From Rhizobium album (lineage in GTDB: Bacteria; Pseudomonadota; Alphaproteobacteria; Rhizobiales; Rhizobiaceae): a stretch of DNA of 64,000 nucleotides. The stretch covers positions 186,001-250,000 of the forward strand of contig NZ_QFBC01000006.1 in NCBI RefSeq assembly GCF_003122325.1. The letters are read 5' to 3'. The notes beneath the pieces are model-generated. The model saw only the letters and a program-made list of their open reading frames with translations. It searched no databases and was not told where the DNA came from. The translations under genes and the position numbers were made by a program. Positions 56,725-64,000 of this stretch are shown piece after piece (position 1 is the stretch's first letter; each line of letters opens with the position of its first letter).

Positions 56725-57800
56725 ATAGAGAGACAATCGACTGGGCATTCCGCGAGTTCATTCGCTTTCTGCTCAGGCCGAAAGGATTCGAGGTTCGGAT
56801 CGCGGCGGGCTGTGTGGCGGTTCTCGTCGTTCTCCTCGGCTGGAATTTTGTCGTCAAAGCCACTGCACCAGAAGGATATTCCATCGAAGTTGGTTCGACG
56901 AATGCCATTCCCGAATGGGTCCAGTGGCCGCTGGTCGCGATCTTTTCGGCGATCTTCGTCTTCTGCGTCTTCATGGGATGGAGGCGCTCTACGCGCGAGA
57001 ACGAACTGCGGAACAGGAAGAAGGTCATCGTCATCGAAGGTCGCGGACTTCGAGAGGATGATGGTTCGCCACTGACGGAAGCCGTGCCCGCCGACATCGT
57101 TGGCAATCGTATCGGGGTTCTGCTGGACCTTAGACAGCGGAAGGATGGCATCGTGGTGGATCCTGAAGAACTACTCCTCGATGTCGACAGCACCCGAAAG
57201 CAGGTCCAGCAGCATGCGAAGCATGGTGATAGCCGCGACGTGACGCTGGTCTACGGTGGACTGACTCCGGTTCCGTTCACTTTTCTCTCGGGTGTCGTCT
57301 TCGATGACGAAGGACGGATCGTCGTCATGGACTGGGACAGAACCCTTGAAGCCTGGCGCAGCCTAGACAGCCATGATGATGGCCAGCGGTTCGAAGTCGA
57401 AGGGCTCGATGACACCGGAGGCGCGAGGGAGGTCGTGCTGGCAGTATCGGTGTCGTACCAGGTGCGGCCTGAGAACATCGCGACTACATTCAGTCATCCG
57501 GTCATCCGCATGACGATGCCGGACCTGACGTCATCGCATTGGTCTCAGGCGAAACAGAATGCTCTCGCGACGCAGTTCTTCGAGGTCGCCAAGCTCCTTG
57601 AGGCGAAAGGCGTAAGCACCATCCATCTGCTCCTCGCCGGACAGAACAGCGTCGTGTTCAACCTTGGCCGCAGATACGACAAGCGAAACCTACCTGATGT
57701 GATCGTCTATCAATACGAAGGCGACAATCCGAAAAGGTTTCCTTGGGGTGTCAGAATGCCCGTCCGCGGGCAGCGGGTGCCGTCGATCGTACGGACCTGA
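56721..57800 (+). CDS. cap14: CBASS effector, two-TM plus SAVED domain (Cap14-like)
   Basis: A 359-residue protein. Two membrane helices (about 26-46 and 68-88) precede a cytoplasmic region; the C-terminal part (about 190-350) is a SAVED domain, the sensor for cyclic oligonucleotides: VVMDWDRTLEAWRSL, IHLLLAGQNSVVFNLGRRYDKRNLPDVIVYQYEG-type end (quoted in part), with a final PWGVRMP. 2TM-SAVED effectors are named Cap14 and are thought to permeabilise the inner membrane when ligand binds. The name is given by architecture. GTG start overlaps cap3 stop. Confidence 0.85.
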   Translation: MNRETIDWAFREFIRFLLRPKGFEVRIAAGCVAVLVVLLGWNFVVKATAPEGYSIEVGSTNAIPEWVQWPLVAIFSAIFVFCVFMGWRRSTRENELRNRKKVIVIEGRGLREDDGSPLTEAVPADIVGNRIGVLLDLRQRKDGIVVDPEELLLDVDSTRKQVQQHAKHGDSRDVTLVYGGLTPVPFTFLSGVVFDDEGRIVVMDWDRTLEAWRSLDSHDDGQRFEVEGLDDTGGAREVVLAVSVSYQVRPENIATTFSHPVIRMTMPDLTSSHWSQAKQNALATQFFEVAKLLEAKGVSTIHLLLAGQNSVVFNLGRRYDKRNLPDVIVYQYEGDNPKRFPWGVRMPVRGQRVPSIVRT

Positions 57801-57829
57801 ATTAGCTGTCATGACAGGAAATGCGTAGC

Positions 57830-58921
57830 ATGCATCCGAGCAGACATCCTCACTATCCGATCACGGTCCAAACCTGTGAGGACCACAACCAGAATAGCCG
57901 CCGTCGTCCCCTCGTGCCCTACGATGACGAGCCTCCCACACTGTTCCGGGTGGACGATCCTTTCTGCCTGCGGAAAGCCATCGTACCGATGTTCCATGCG
58001 GATGACACCGACATCCTGACTGGCATGGGTACCGCCTTCGCGCTGGATCCGTGGGGAAATTTCCTGAGCGCAGATCACGTCACAGATTTCCTGCGTCGAG
58101 GGGTGACCGAGCAATCTGGAGAGATAGCAATTCCAGACGGTGCTCATGCTCTGGCGCTTCTTGGAATGGGCGTAATATTCGGTGAGGTTGGCATACCCCC
58201 AGAAGCGCTTGTTCAGATGACCGGCACACGAACACCCATGATCCCGGTGGACGACCCCATGAATTTCACGGGCCGAACGACGACGCGGCCGTACGACATA
58301 ACTTTTCTGAGCTCTGCAACAACACCGTCGGAGCGCTTGCTGCAGAATCTTCCCATCAGGCGCTATCCGACCTCGCCTCGGGTGGGCGACCTCGTCGTAG
58401 CCGTGGGTTATCCGAAGATCGAACTGGCACGGGGACCTGCTCCGAGCCTGCCCACGTCGATCACTGAGGGAATGTTTGCGGCATATGGGGTCGTCAGCAA
58501 CCTACACCCAAGAGGGCGTGACCGTGCCAACCCTACCCCTGTGTTTGAGGTCGAAGCCAACTGGCCATCTGGCATGTCTGGAGGTCCGGTCTTCAACGCC
58601 GCTGGCGAGGTCATAGGCCTTGTGAGCAGGAGCATCGCACCCGCTGACGAAGACGCTTTGGGGACTGCGTGGGCTACCTGGCTGGCGGCGTCGGTTCCGC
58701 CAACGGAGCCAGCCGCTATCTCTTGGCCGGAAAGCATCGATGCCGGCGATCTATATTTCCGGAATGCATGGGCCGCGGTACGACTTGATCCTTGGAGACT
58801 CGAAGGGTTCCCCACCACGGAACAGGAAGCGACAGCCTTGGCTCGCAATCTGGGTCATGACTTTAGACCTCGCCTGGTCAGTCAGCGGCTGGGAACTGAA
58901 ATTTACAGCGTCTGCTCTTGA
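57830..58921 (+). CDS. Trypsin-like serine protease joined to the CBASS operon
   Basis: A 363-residue chymotrypsin-fold protease without signal peptide, so cytoplasmic. The triad is complete: His83 (FLSADHVTDF), Asp156 (TTRPYDITFL) and Ser250 (WPSGMSGGPVFN), with an oxyanion glycine loop. An N-terminal 45 residues and a C-terminal 70 residues (DLYFRNAWAAVRLDPWRL) lie outside the fold. It starts 29 bases after the effector stop on the same strand, so it is probably cotranscribed. No canonical CBASS set includes it; it may be a second effector, a processing enzyme or a cargo gene. Start 57830 preferred over 57821 for spacing to AGGAA. Confidence 0.85.
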   Translation: MHPSRHPHYPITVQTCEDHNQNSRRRPLVPYDDEPPTLFRVDDPFCLRKAIVPMFHADDTDILTGMGTAFALDPWGNFLSADHVTDFLRRGVTEQSGEIAIPDGAHALALLGMGVIFGEVGIPPEALVQMTGTRTPMIPVDDPMNFTGRTTTRPYDITFLSSATTPSERLLQNLPIRRYPTSPRVGDLVVAVGYPKIELARGPAPSLPTSITEGMFAAYGVVSNLHPRGRDRANPTPVFEVEANWPSGMSGGPVFNAAGEVIGLVSRSIAPADEDALGTAWATWLAASVPPTEPAAISWPESIDAGDLYFRNAWAAVRLDPWRLEGFPTTEQEATALARNLGHDFRPRLVSQRLGTEIYSVCS

Positions 58922-59163
58922 ACGGGGATCGTACTAATGGATCTCCATCTCGCGGATCTGCAGTTGCACGCACAATTTGTGCGGATGGCTTTCACCTCCC
59001 TGGAGCAAGCCTCTTCCTGTCCGGTGCAACCTGTAGGTCGTGCGTACCTGTGATACCTGGAACGTCGCTCTCGCTCAGGGCTCCAAGTCTGGTTTCTGTA
59101 CCTACTGTTAATCGTTCAGAGCGATACAGGAGGTGACAATAGCAAGGTGCCAGGGGCGGTCGG

Positions 59164-60093
59164 ATGGGTGAGTACGATATCAGATTAAAAGACGCCTTTG
59201 GGAGAGCTGGGAAGGAGCTAGGCGAATTCTTGTTCGGCGAAGAAATCGTGTCTTACGATATCGCCAGGCTGCTCAGAGGTGACCCTCGTGAGGCTGATGT
59301 CATGGCTCGGCTGAAAGATGGCGGCCTTTTACATATCGAATTTCAGACACATAGCGAACCCGAGATGCCATGGCGCATGTTGAACTATAGGGTCGCGATG
59401 ATGGAGCGGGAGTGCGAATGGAAGCCGCCCTTCGTTCCGATGAGGCAAATCGTGCTCTACTTCGGATTCTACAAACATTCGATGCCAAACGCGCTGACCG
59501 CCGAGGCGATCAGGTTTGAGTACGAAGTTCACGATATTCGAGGCGTGATCGATGGCGGGACTCGGGTTGATCGCTCGCTGACGTTCGAAAAAAATCTCCT
59601 AATCGCCCTCGCCGCAGGAAAAACAGTGGGAACACGTTGGATACCCGACTTTGATCAATGGGAGGAGCTTGTGATTATCGCTGGTTCCTTGCCGAGCAAG
59701 GAGCGAAGGTCAGATTGCCTGAGGATGGCCGAAGTCTTTTCAGTCCTTCGCGGTGCCCAACGACACGTAGCCAATTTGATAGCAAGGTACAGAAGCATGC
59801 CAATCGATGTTAACATCTCTGAGACGACGTTCACTAAGGAAGTGTTCGATCAAGGCGATGCACATGGCTACGACCGCGCCTATCATGAAATATCCGATGA
59901 GATCGAGGCTTTGAGATCATCGTTAAAACTGCGTTTAACGCGCTCCGACGCAACTGACACTCAAGCCGAAGCATTGGCTACCCTCTCATTTTCACGCTTG
60001 ATCGAGATGTGCAAACTTCTTGACGGCGGGACTGCCGCCACGGACGCGCTGACAGAGATGAACCTCATCAGCAACACCTCCAGCTATGATTGA
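59164..60093 (+). CDS. Rpn/PD-(D/E)XK nuclease family protein
   Basis: A 309-residue protein of the Rpn (recombination-promoting nuclease, Transposase_31-like) group. The PD-(D/E)XK core is seen as EADVMARLKDGGLLHIEFQTHSEPEMPWRMLNYRVAM (quoted in sense as Asp of ADV, then Glu and Gln of HIEFQTH). It is AT-richer than its neighbours, a sign of transfer. Rpn proteins cut DNA and have been linked to phage defence and gene exchange. No partner gene overlaps it. 242 bases before it hold no gene. Confidence 0.75.
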   Translation: MGEYDIRLKDAFGRAGKELGEFLFGEEIVSYDIARLLRGDPREADVMARLKDGGLLHIEFQTHSEPEMPWRMLNYRVAMMERECEWKPPFVPMRQIVLYFGFYKHSMPNALTAEAIRFEYEVHDIRGVIDGGTRVDRSLTFEKNLLIALAAGKTVGTRWIPDFDQWEELVIIAGSLPSKERRSDCLRMAEVFSVLRGAQRHVANLIARYRSMPIDVNISETTFTKEVFDQGDAHGYDRAYHEISDEIEALRSSLKLRLTRSDATDTQAEALATLSFSRLIEMCKLLDGGTAATDALTEMNLISNTSSYD

Positions 60094-60373
60094 AGGGCCG
60101 TTTACCCGCCTCAGCGCAGAAAGCCCGGCACTCCGGCCGCCCTCGCATCATTGATCAGTGAATCTCAATCACCGAGCGCCTCCGCCCGCTCGATGCGATC
60201 GCCAAGGCCCATGACATCGTCCGTATCCTCTGGTTGGCGACTGCCGCTACGGGTGAACATGATTTTGCTGTGTACGCCACGCGTCAAGAGCCGCATGCGT
60301 GGCATCGCAAACTATTCCTGCGAAACTGGTGTATTCGCCATTTTCAGGCCATGCGAGTATCGCAGAGTTAAGC
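60094..60373. other. Gap before vsr
   Basis: About 280 bases. A frame without a usual start codon (60157-60366, TERLRPLDAIAKAHDIVRIL...) could be a gene remnant. Nothing else seen. Confidence 0.25.
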
Positions 60374-60805
60374 ATGGATTATACTCCTCCCTCTTCTCCT
60401 GTACGCCGACGAATGCAGAGAACTCGCGGCCGCGACAATCTGTTCGAACGCTCCGTAAGATCACGAGTCCATGCCAAGGGCATTCGTTACAGGATCCATT
60501 ACCCGGTCCCGGGCATCAAACGCTTCACCTGCGACTTCGCAATACCCGGCCTGAAGATCGCTGTTTTCCTAGACGGCTGCTTTTGGCATGGATGCACCAC
60601 GCATCCGCCTTCCGTAAAGAAGAACAGCGTTTTCTGGCTGGAAAAGATCGCCCGAAACCAGGCACGCGACATCCGTGTGCGCGAGCATCTCGAAAAAATC
60701 GGATGGACGACATTGCGCTTCTGGGAGCATGAACCGGTCGAGTTCATCGTTGATAAGATAGCCTCGACCGTCCAAAATCTTCGAGCCGCCGCAATCTCAT
60801 CTTGA
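60374..60805 (+). CDS. vsr: Very short patch repair endonuclease Vsr
   Basis: A 143-residue mismatch endonuclease. Family blocks are intact: RTRGRDNLFERSVRSRVHAKG, the metal Asp in FTCDFAIPGLKIAVFLDGCFWHGC, KKNSVFWLEKIARNQARD and LRFWEHEP. Vsr nicks T:G mismatches that arise by deamination of 5-methylcytosine, so a cytosine methyltransferase is expected nearby; none is in the window. Its last nine bases overlap the end of the convergent helicase gene. Confidence 0.92.
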   Translation: MDYTPPSSPVRRRMQRTRGRDNLFERSVRSRVHAKGIRYRIHYPVPGIKRFTCDFAIPGLKIAVFLDGCFWHGCTTHPPSVKKNSVFWLEKIARNQARDIRVREHLEKIGWTTLRFWEHEPVEFIVDKIASTVQNLRAAAISS

Positions 60806-63800
60806 GGACGAGCGCGCGCGCTGTAACACATGAAGGGGGCGTCGTGACAGTTCGAAACTGTCGATCGCGACGTAATGCCGATCCAGACCCAAGGAATCTA
60901 ATAGACGCTCCGCGTCCCATAGGGGATGGATGACCACGCCCCAGCGATTGTTGCGTTCATCGAGGGAGAAGACCGGGATGTCCGGCCTCCCCTTGACGCT
61001 CGAGACCGTGTTGCCGGGGATGAACGTCCTCGTCTGGAGGGCGAGTTCCCTGGCGGTCGCGGGCCAGTCGTTCAGTTCGAAGTGGCCGTAGTTGCCGTCG
61101 ATCCCGCACTCATAACTGGGATCGACCATCGCCCGCAGGTAGGAGAGCCCCAGCCGCCAGTCGAGGAGGCCGTGGAAGTTCCGGTTGTTGTACCTCTGCA
61201 GGCACCTGTAGCAGGATGCACCGCACCGCTTCATGTGCTCTGCATCGGCGACGTCTGTTCTCGGCCATGCACCCTCCTCGTCGAGGATGCTGCCGATCAG
61301 GGCGGAGACCGGAATGGTGCTGTCGCCAAGCAGATGTCGGCAGAAGCCGGAGCCGTTCGGCAACGCGTCCGATATCTGGAGATATGGCAGCCGCTCACCG
61401 CTCGGAGAGTGCATGATGTTGGGCGCAAGCGCGTCGAACTCCTCCGGCGCGATGTCGAGATCGAGGGCGGCGCGCTGGACGATGATCTCGGTCGCCGAGA
61501 TTGCCGCAGCGCGGACGCTTGTGCGGGACGGTTCGCGGCGACCCACGGAGAGGCCGATGTCCATGTCGAGCAGGCGGAGATTCGGATTGAGCTTGACGGG
61601 TCCAATCTGCAGAGAGTTGGTGACCTTGGTGGAGGCGAGCCAGGCGCTGACTGGCGGCTCATCGACGGCCCTGTAGCGGCCGTTCTGATCATCGCCGAGG
61701 ACATCAGTGGCGATGGCCTGTCCCGAAAGCCTTAGAAGCGGCTTGTCCGCCCACCACCAGATGCGCTGGGCGTTGTTGTCGACCACCTCCTGAACTTCGA
61801 AGCCCGTGAAATCCGTATCGTCCCTGAAACCGGGGTTGACGAGGAAGATCTCGGACTGCTCCGCGAAGTTGACGCTAAGATTTGCATCGGTCTTCTGCTC
61901 GTCGGGCTTGCCGAGGCTCGCAAGCGTCATGCGCTGGCCGATCTTGGAGGCAATGTTCTCGTCCGTGGGGATGAGTTCCGTGCGATAGGCCGCGGGCGTG
62001 ATGCACCTTCTCCCGGTGTCGGCCAGAGGCGCGTCGCAGGCATGGCAGGATACCGTGTGTTCGGTGCCCCTGCTCCACGCGCCGCACTGGCCGCAGAAGC
62101 GGAGGTGGAAGTCGTCCTTCCTCCATTCGGAGATCGGGTCCACGGGCCCGTCGAAGTTCGTTGCGTGCTGGTCGGGATCGAGCAGAACGCCAGTGAATCC
62201 GATGCATCGGTGGCGCAGCTTTTCCCGCGTGCGCACGCTCCCCGGCGCGAAGTCGAAGATCGCCATATCCTGGTCGCGGTCGATGGTGTCCCACTCGGCC
62301 TCGAAGTTCCCCCTCCCGTTCGCCTTCTTCAGCTCGACGTAGAGGTTCCGCGACCGTGTCGGCATGCCGTATAGCGGCAGCAGCCCGCGTTCGGCGAGCG
62401 CCGCGGCGATGCCCACCGCCTGCATCCCGAACTCCTCCTCGAGACCGTCGATCTGGGCAATGACGGCGTCAGCCGTAACCTTATCGATGATCGTCTGCAG
62501 ATCGCAGCCGGACACCGCGGCGAGGATCGTCGCGAGACGGATGCGCCGATGGTCTGTCCGCGCCAGCGCATCGGCCAGCCGGTTTCGCCAGTCCATGTCT
62601 TCGCGGAAGTATTCTCTGCAGTAGAGGAACTCGCCGTGAATGTCGCCGGGAATGACATCGTCGCCCGCCCATGCGCCGCCGGATTCCTCGCGCAGGATGC
62701 GGAAGGCTTCCACCAGCCAGAACTTGCGCAGCAGCCGGGACGGAATATCCGTCAGTCCCGTGGTGATGAAAGGCGGCGGCGGAGCAGAACCCGTGATCTC
62801 GATCGGGTTGTGGAAGTAGTGGATGTCATGACTCTTGCTGCGGCAGACGGTCAGAACGGTCGAAAACGCCTGCCCGCGGCGACCGGCACGGCCCACGCGC
62901 TGCTGGTAGTTGAACCGCTGCGGGGGCATGTTGCCCTGATAGACAGCTTGCAGGGAGCCGATGTCGACGCCCACTTCCATGGTCGTCGTGACAGAGAGCA
63001 GATCGGCTGTGTCGAAAAGCCTCCGCCAGCGGAAGTCCTCGTCGGTCTCGTTGTCCTCCTTGACGAACACGCCCTTGAACTGCTGCAGCCGCGTGGCTGG
63101 ATCGTTCGTCTGGCCGGTAAGCTCCTCGCACTTTAGCCTGAAAAGCGGCTCGTCGCTCGAAATTGCGCGCATCACCCTGCGCCCAAGGAAGTTCTCTCCG
63201 GATATCCGCGAAGCCGTGAGATCCTCGGGCCGGGTGAGCGTCTCCCCGCATCGCGTGCAGCGTCCGAACCCGGAATGGAGATGGATGCGGCCGCAGCGCT
63301 TGCACCGCCAGGCAGCACCGGACGGATCGGCGGCGCGGAAGTAGAGCATGCTGATGTCTATCGATCCATCGCCTCGGGTCTGTCCGAGCGTGGTGCGGAG
63401 CTTGTCGAGGAAGTCGTTGCACTCCTGCTCCGGGTGCTGGAGTATCTTCTCAATCAGGCGGCGGAACTTGTTGTCGCCTCTGCCGAGCATGTCGAACGCA
63501 TTGCTCCAGGCATTGCGGGTAACGTCCTGGAACTGGTTGGGCGTGATCCGGTAGGCGTCTGCAAAGATGCGCAGCATCGCATCGTCGCGCGACTTCTCAG
63601 GCGTATATTCCTCGGGGCCATAGAAGCTCGGCCATCCAAGTCCGGTCTCCTCGAGCGCGAAGTATGTCTTGCTGAACAGGAGATCCGTCGCGTCCAGCGG
63701 CTGATCGTCCTGCACCCTCTCGCGCGCCTTGCGAATGAGCTTGAGCTGTTCTTCCGGGACATCGTGCTTCCACGATATCTGATCGCTGCCATCCCTTTCG

Positions 63801-64000
63801 AAGAACTCGTACCAGGCGTGGCGCTTGTTGATGCGATTGAGCTTCGTGTCGGCGCCCTCGACCGGAGTGGAGCCAAGCTTCATAAGTTCCGTCAGGATCG
63901 GACGCGTAAGGTTGCCCACCTTGTCGCGTTCGAACTCGAAAAGCTCTTTAAGCGGAATGCTCGGAGGCATTCCCGCTGCGTCCTTCCGCTTCTTGAGTGC
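60797..64000 (-). CDS. DEAD/DEAH helicase with DUF1998, C-terminal part (DruE-like), runs off the right edge
   Basis: At least 1067 residues, open to the window edge, so the gene start and first RecA domain lie outside. Visible: the second RecA domain with LLSVTTTMEVGVDIGSLQAV and YQQRVGRAGRRGQ (motif VI), a zinc ribbon CKRCGRIHLHSGFGRCTRC before it, a second CGQCGAWSRGTEHTVSCHAC, and a DUF1998 end with CGASCYRCLQRYNNRNF. Large helicases with DUF1998 are DruE of Druantia, and relatives in DISARM and MrfA repair. The size and the vsr neighbour favour Druantia. The system type needs the genes to the right. An internal ATG at 63970 is not the start. Confidence 0.85.
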   Translation of the reverse strand, partial: ALKKRKDAAGMPPSIPLKELFEFERDKVGNLTRPILTELMKLGSTPVEGADTKLNRINKRHAWYEFFERDGSDQISWKHDVPEEQLKLIRKARERVQDDQPLDATDLLFSKTYFALEETGLGWPSFYGPEEYTPEKSRDDAMLRIFADAYRITPNQFQDVTRNAWSNAFDMLGRGDNKFRRLIEKILQHPEQECNDFLDKLRTTLGQTRGDGSIDISMLYFRAADPSGAAWRCKRCGRIHLHSGFGRCTRCGETLTRPEDLTASRISGENFLGRRVMRAISSDEPLFRLKCEELTGQTNDPATRLQQFKGVFVKEDNETDEDFRWRRLFDTADLLSVTTTMEVGVDIGSLQAVYQGNMPPQRFNYQQRVGRAGRRGQAFSTVLTVCRSKSHDIHYFHNPIEITGSAPPPPFITTGLTDIPSRLLRKFWLVEAFRILREESGGAWAGDDVIPGDIHGEFLYCREYFREDMDWRNRLADALARTDHRRIRLATILAAVSGCDLQTIIDKVTADAVIAQIDGLEEEFGMQAVGIAAALAERGLLPLYGMPTRSRNLYVELKKANGRGNFEAEWDTIDRDQDMAIFDFAPGSVRTREKLRHRCIGFTGVLLDPDQHATNFDGPVDPISEWRKDDFHLRFCGQCGAWSRGTEHTVSCHACDAPLADTGRRCITPAAYRTELIPTDENIASKIGQRMTLASLGKPDEQKTDANLSVNFAEQSEIFLVNPGFRDDTDFTGFEVQEVVDNNAQRIWWWADKPLLRLSGQAIATDVLGDDQNGRYRAVDEPPVSAWLASTKVTNSLQIGPVKLNPNLRLLDMDIGLSVGRREPSRTSVRAAAISATEIIVQRAALDLDIAPEEFDALAPNIMHSPSGERLPYLQISDALPNGSGFCRHLLGDSTIPVSALIGSILDEEGAWPRTDVADAEHMKRCGASCYRCLQRYNNRNFHGLLDWRLGLSYLRAMVDPSYECGIDGNYGHFELNDWPATARELALQTRTFIPGNTVSSVKGRPDIPVFSLDERNNRWGVVIHPLWDAERLLDSLGLDRHYVAIDSFELSRRPLHVLQRARSSSR

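Noticed and set aside
1-64000. CRISPR arrays
   Set aside because: No regularly spaced direct repeats of 25-40 bases were seen; the only tandem array is the hexamer at 3591-3619.

Overview
The window is chromosomal DNA of an alphaproteobacterium of the Rhizobiaceae (Rhizobium, Agrobacterium or Neorhizobium type). The evidence is the high-GC codon usage, the fixNOQP-fixGHIS cluster with an hFixL-FixK-FxkR oxygen circuit, a DUF982 protein, a B12-dependent NrdJ and the orfA-pit phosphate operon. No nod or nif genes are visible, so a symbiotic lifestyle cannot be inferred.

Left edge to 6356 is one end of an integrated mobile element. A tyrosine integrase reads toward a displaced 3' piece of a tRNA-Cys gene (attR-like, 6311-6356). 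The element carries an Arc-type regulator, an HTH/excisionase-like protein, three copies of a 15-bp operator between them, and a leftward string of overlapping genes. That string contains a DUF1376 replication-type protein and a single-chain type IIB topoisomerase-like protein (GHKL ATPase plus Spo11/Top6A-type catalytic and Toprim regions, like Topo VIII).

6357-12024 is a ytfQRT-yjfF type furanose ABC transporter with its own FadR-type GntR regulator. 12064-24435 is the microaerobic respiration block: ccoNOQP and ccoGHIS (cbb3 oxidase and its assembly and copper-insertion genes), each operon behind a perfect FixK box. Next come fixK and the haem-PAS hybrid kinase hFixL, divergent from the OmpR-type regulator fxkR, with a GTTACA-N4-GTTACA element between them. 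A third FixK box lies before a universal stress protein gene at 46423, outside the cluster.

24460-53088 is mostly core housekeeping: two phosphate transport units around a PHO box, photolyase, cyclopropane fatty acid synthase, cysteine synthase, alanyl-tRNA editing protein, mercaptopyruvate sulfurtransferase, murI, trmJ, an FUSC exporter, icd, glutathione transferase, an AraC regulator, tRNA-Leu(TAA), wrbA, a cinA-like gene, usp, gpt and nrdJ with a pair of NrdR boxes.

From about 53100 to the right edge lies a defence island. Possible IS-end repeats and a strong hairpin separate it from nrdJ. It holds a type II CBASS operon (CD-NTase, Cap2 E1/E2, Cap3 JAMM peptidase, 2TM-SAVED effector) with a trypsin-like protease as an added fifth gene, then an Rpn-family nuclease, a Vsr endonuclease and the C-terminal part of a large DUF1998 helicase resembling Druantia DruE that runs off the window.
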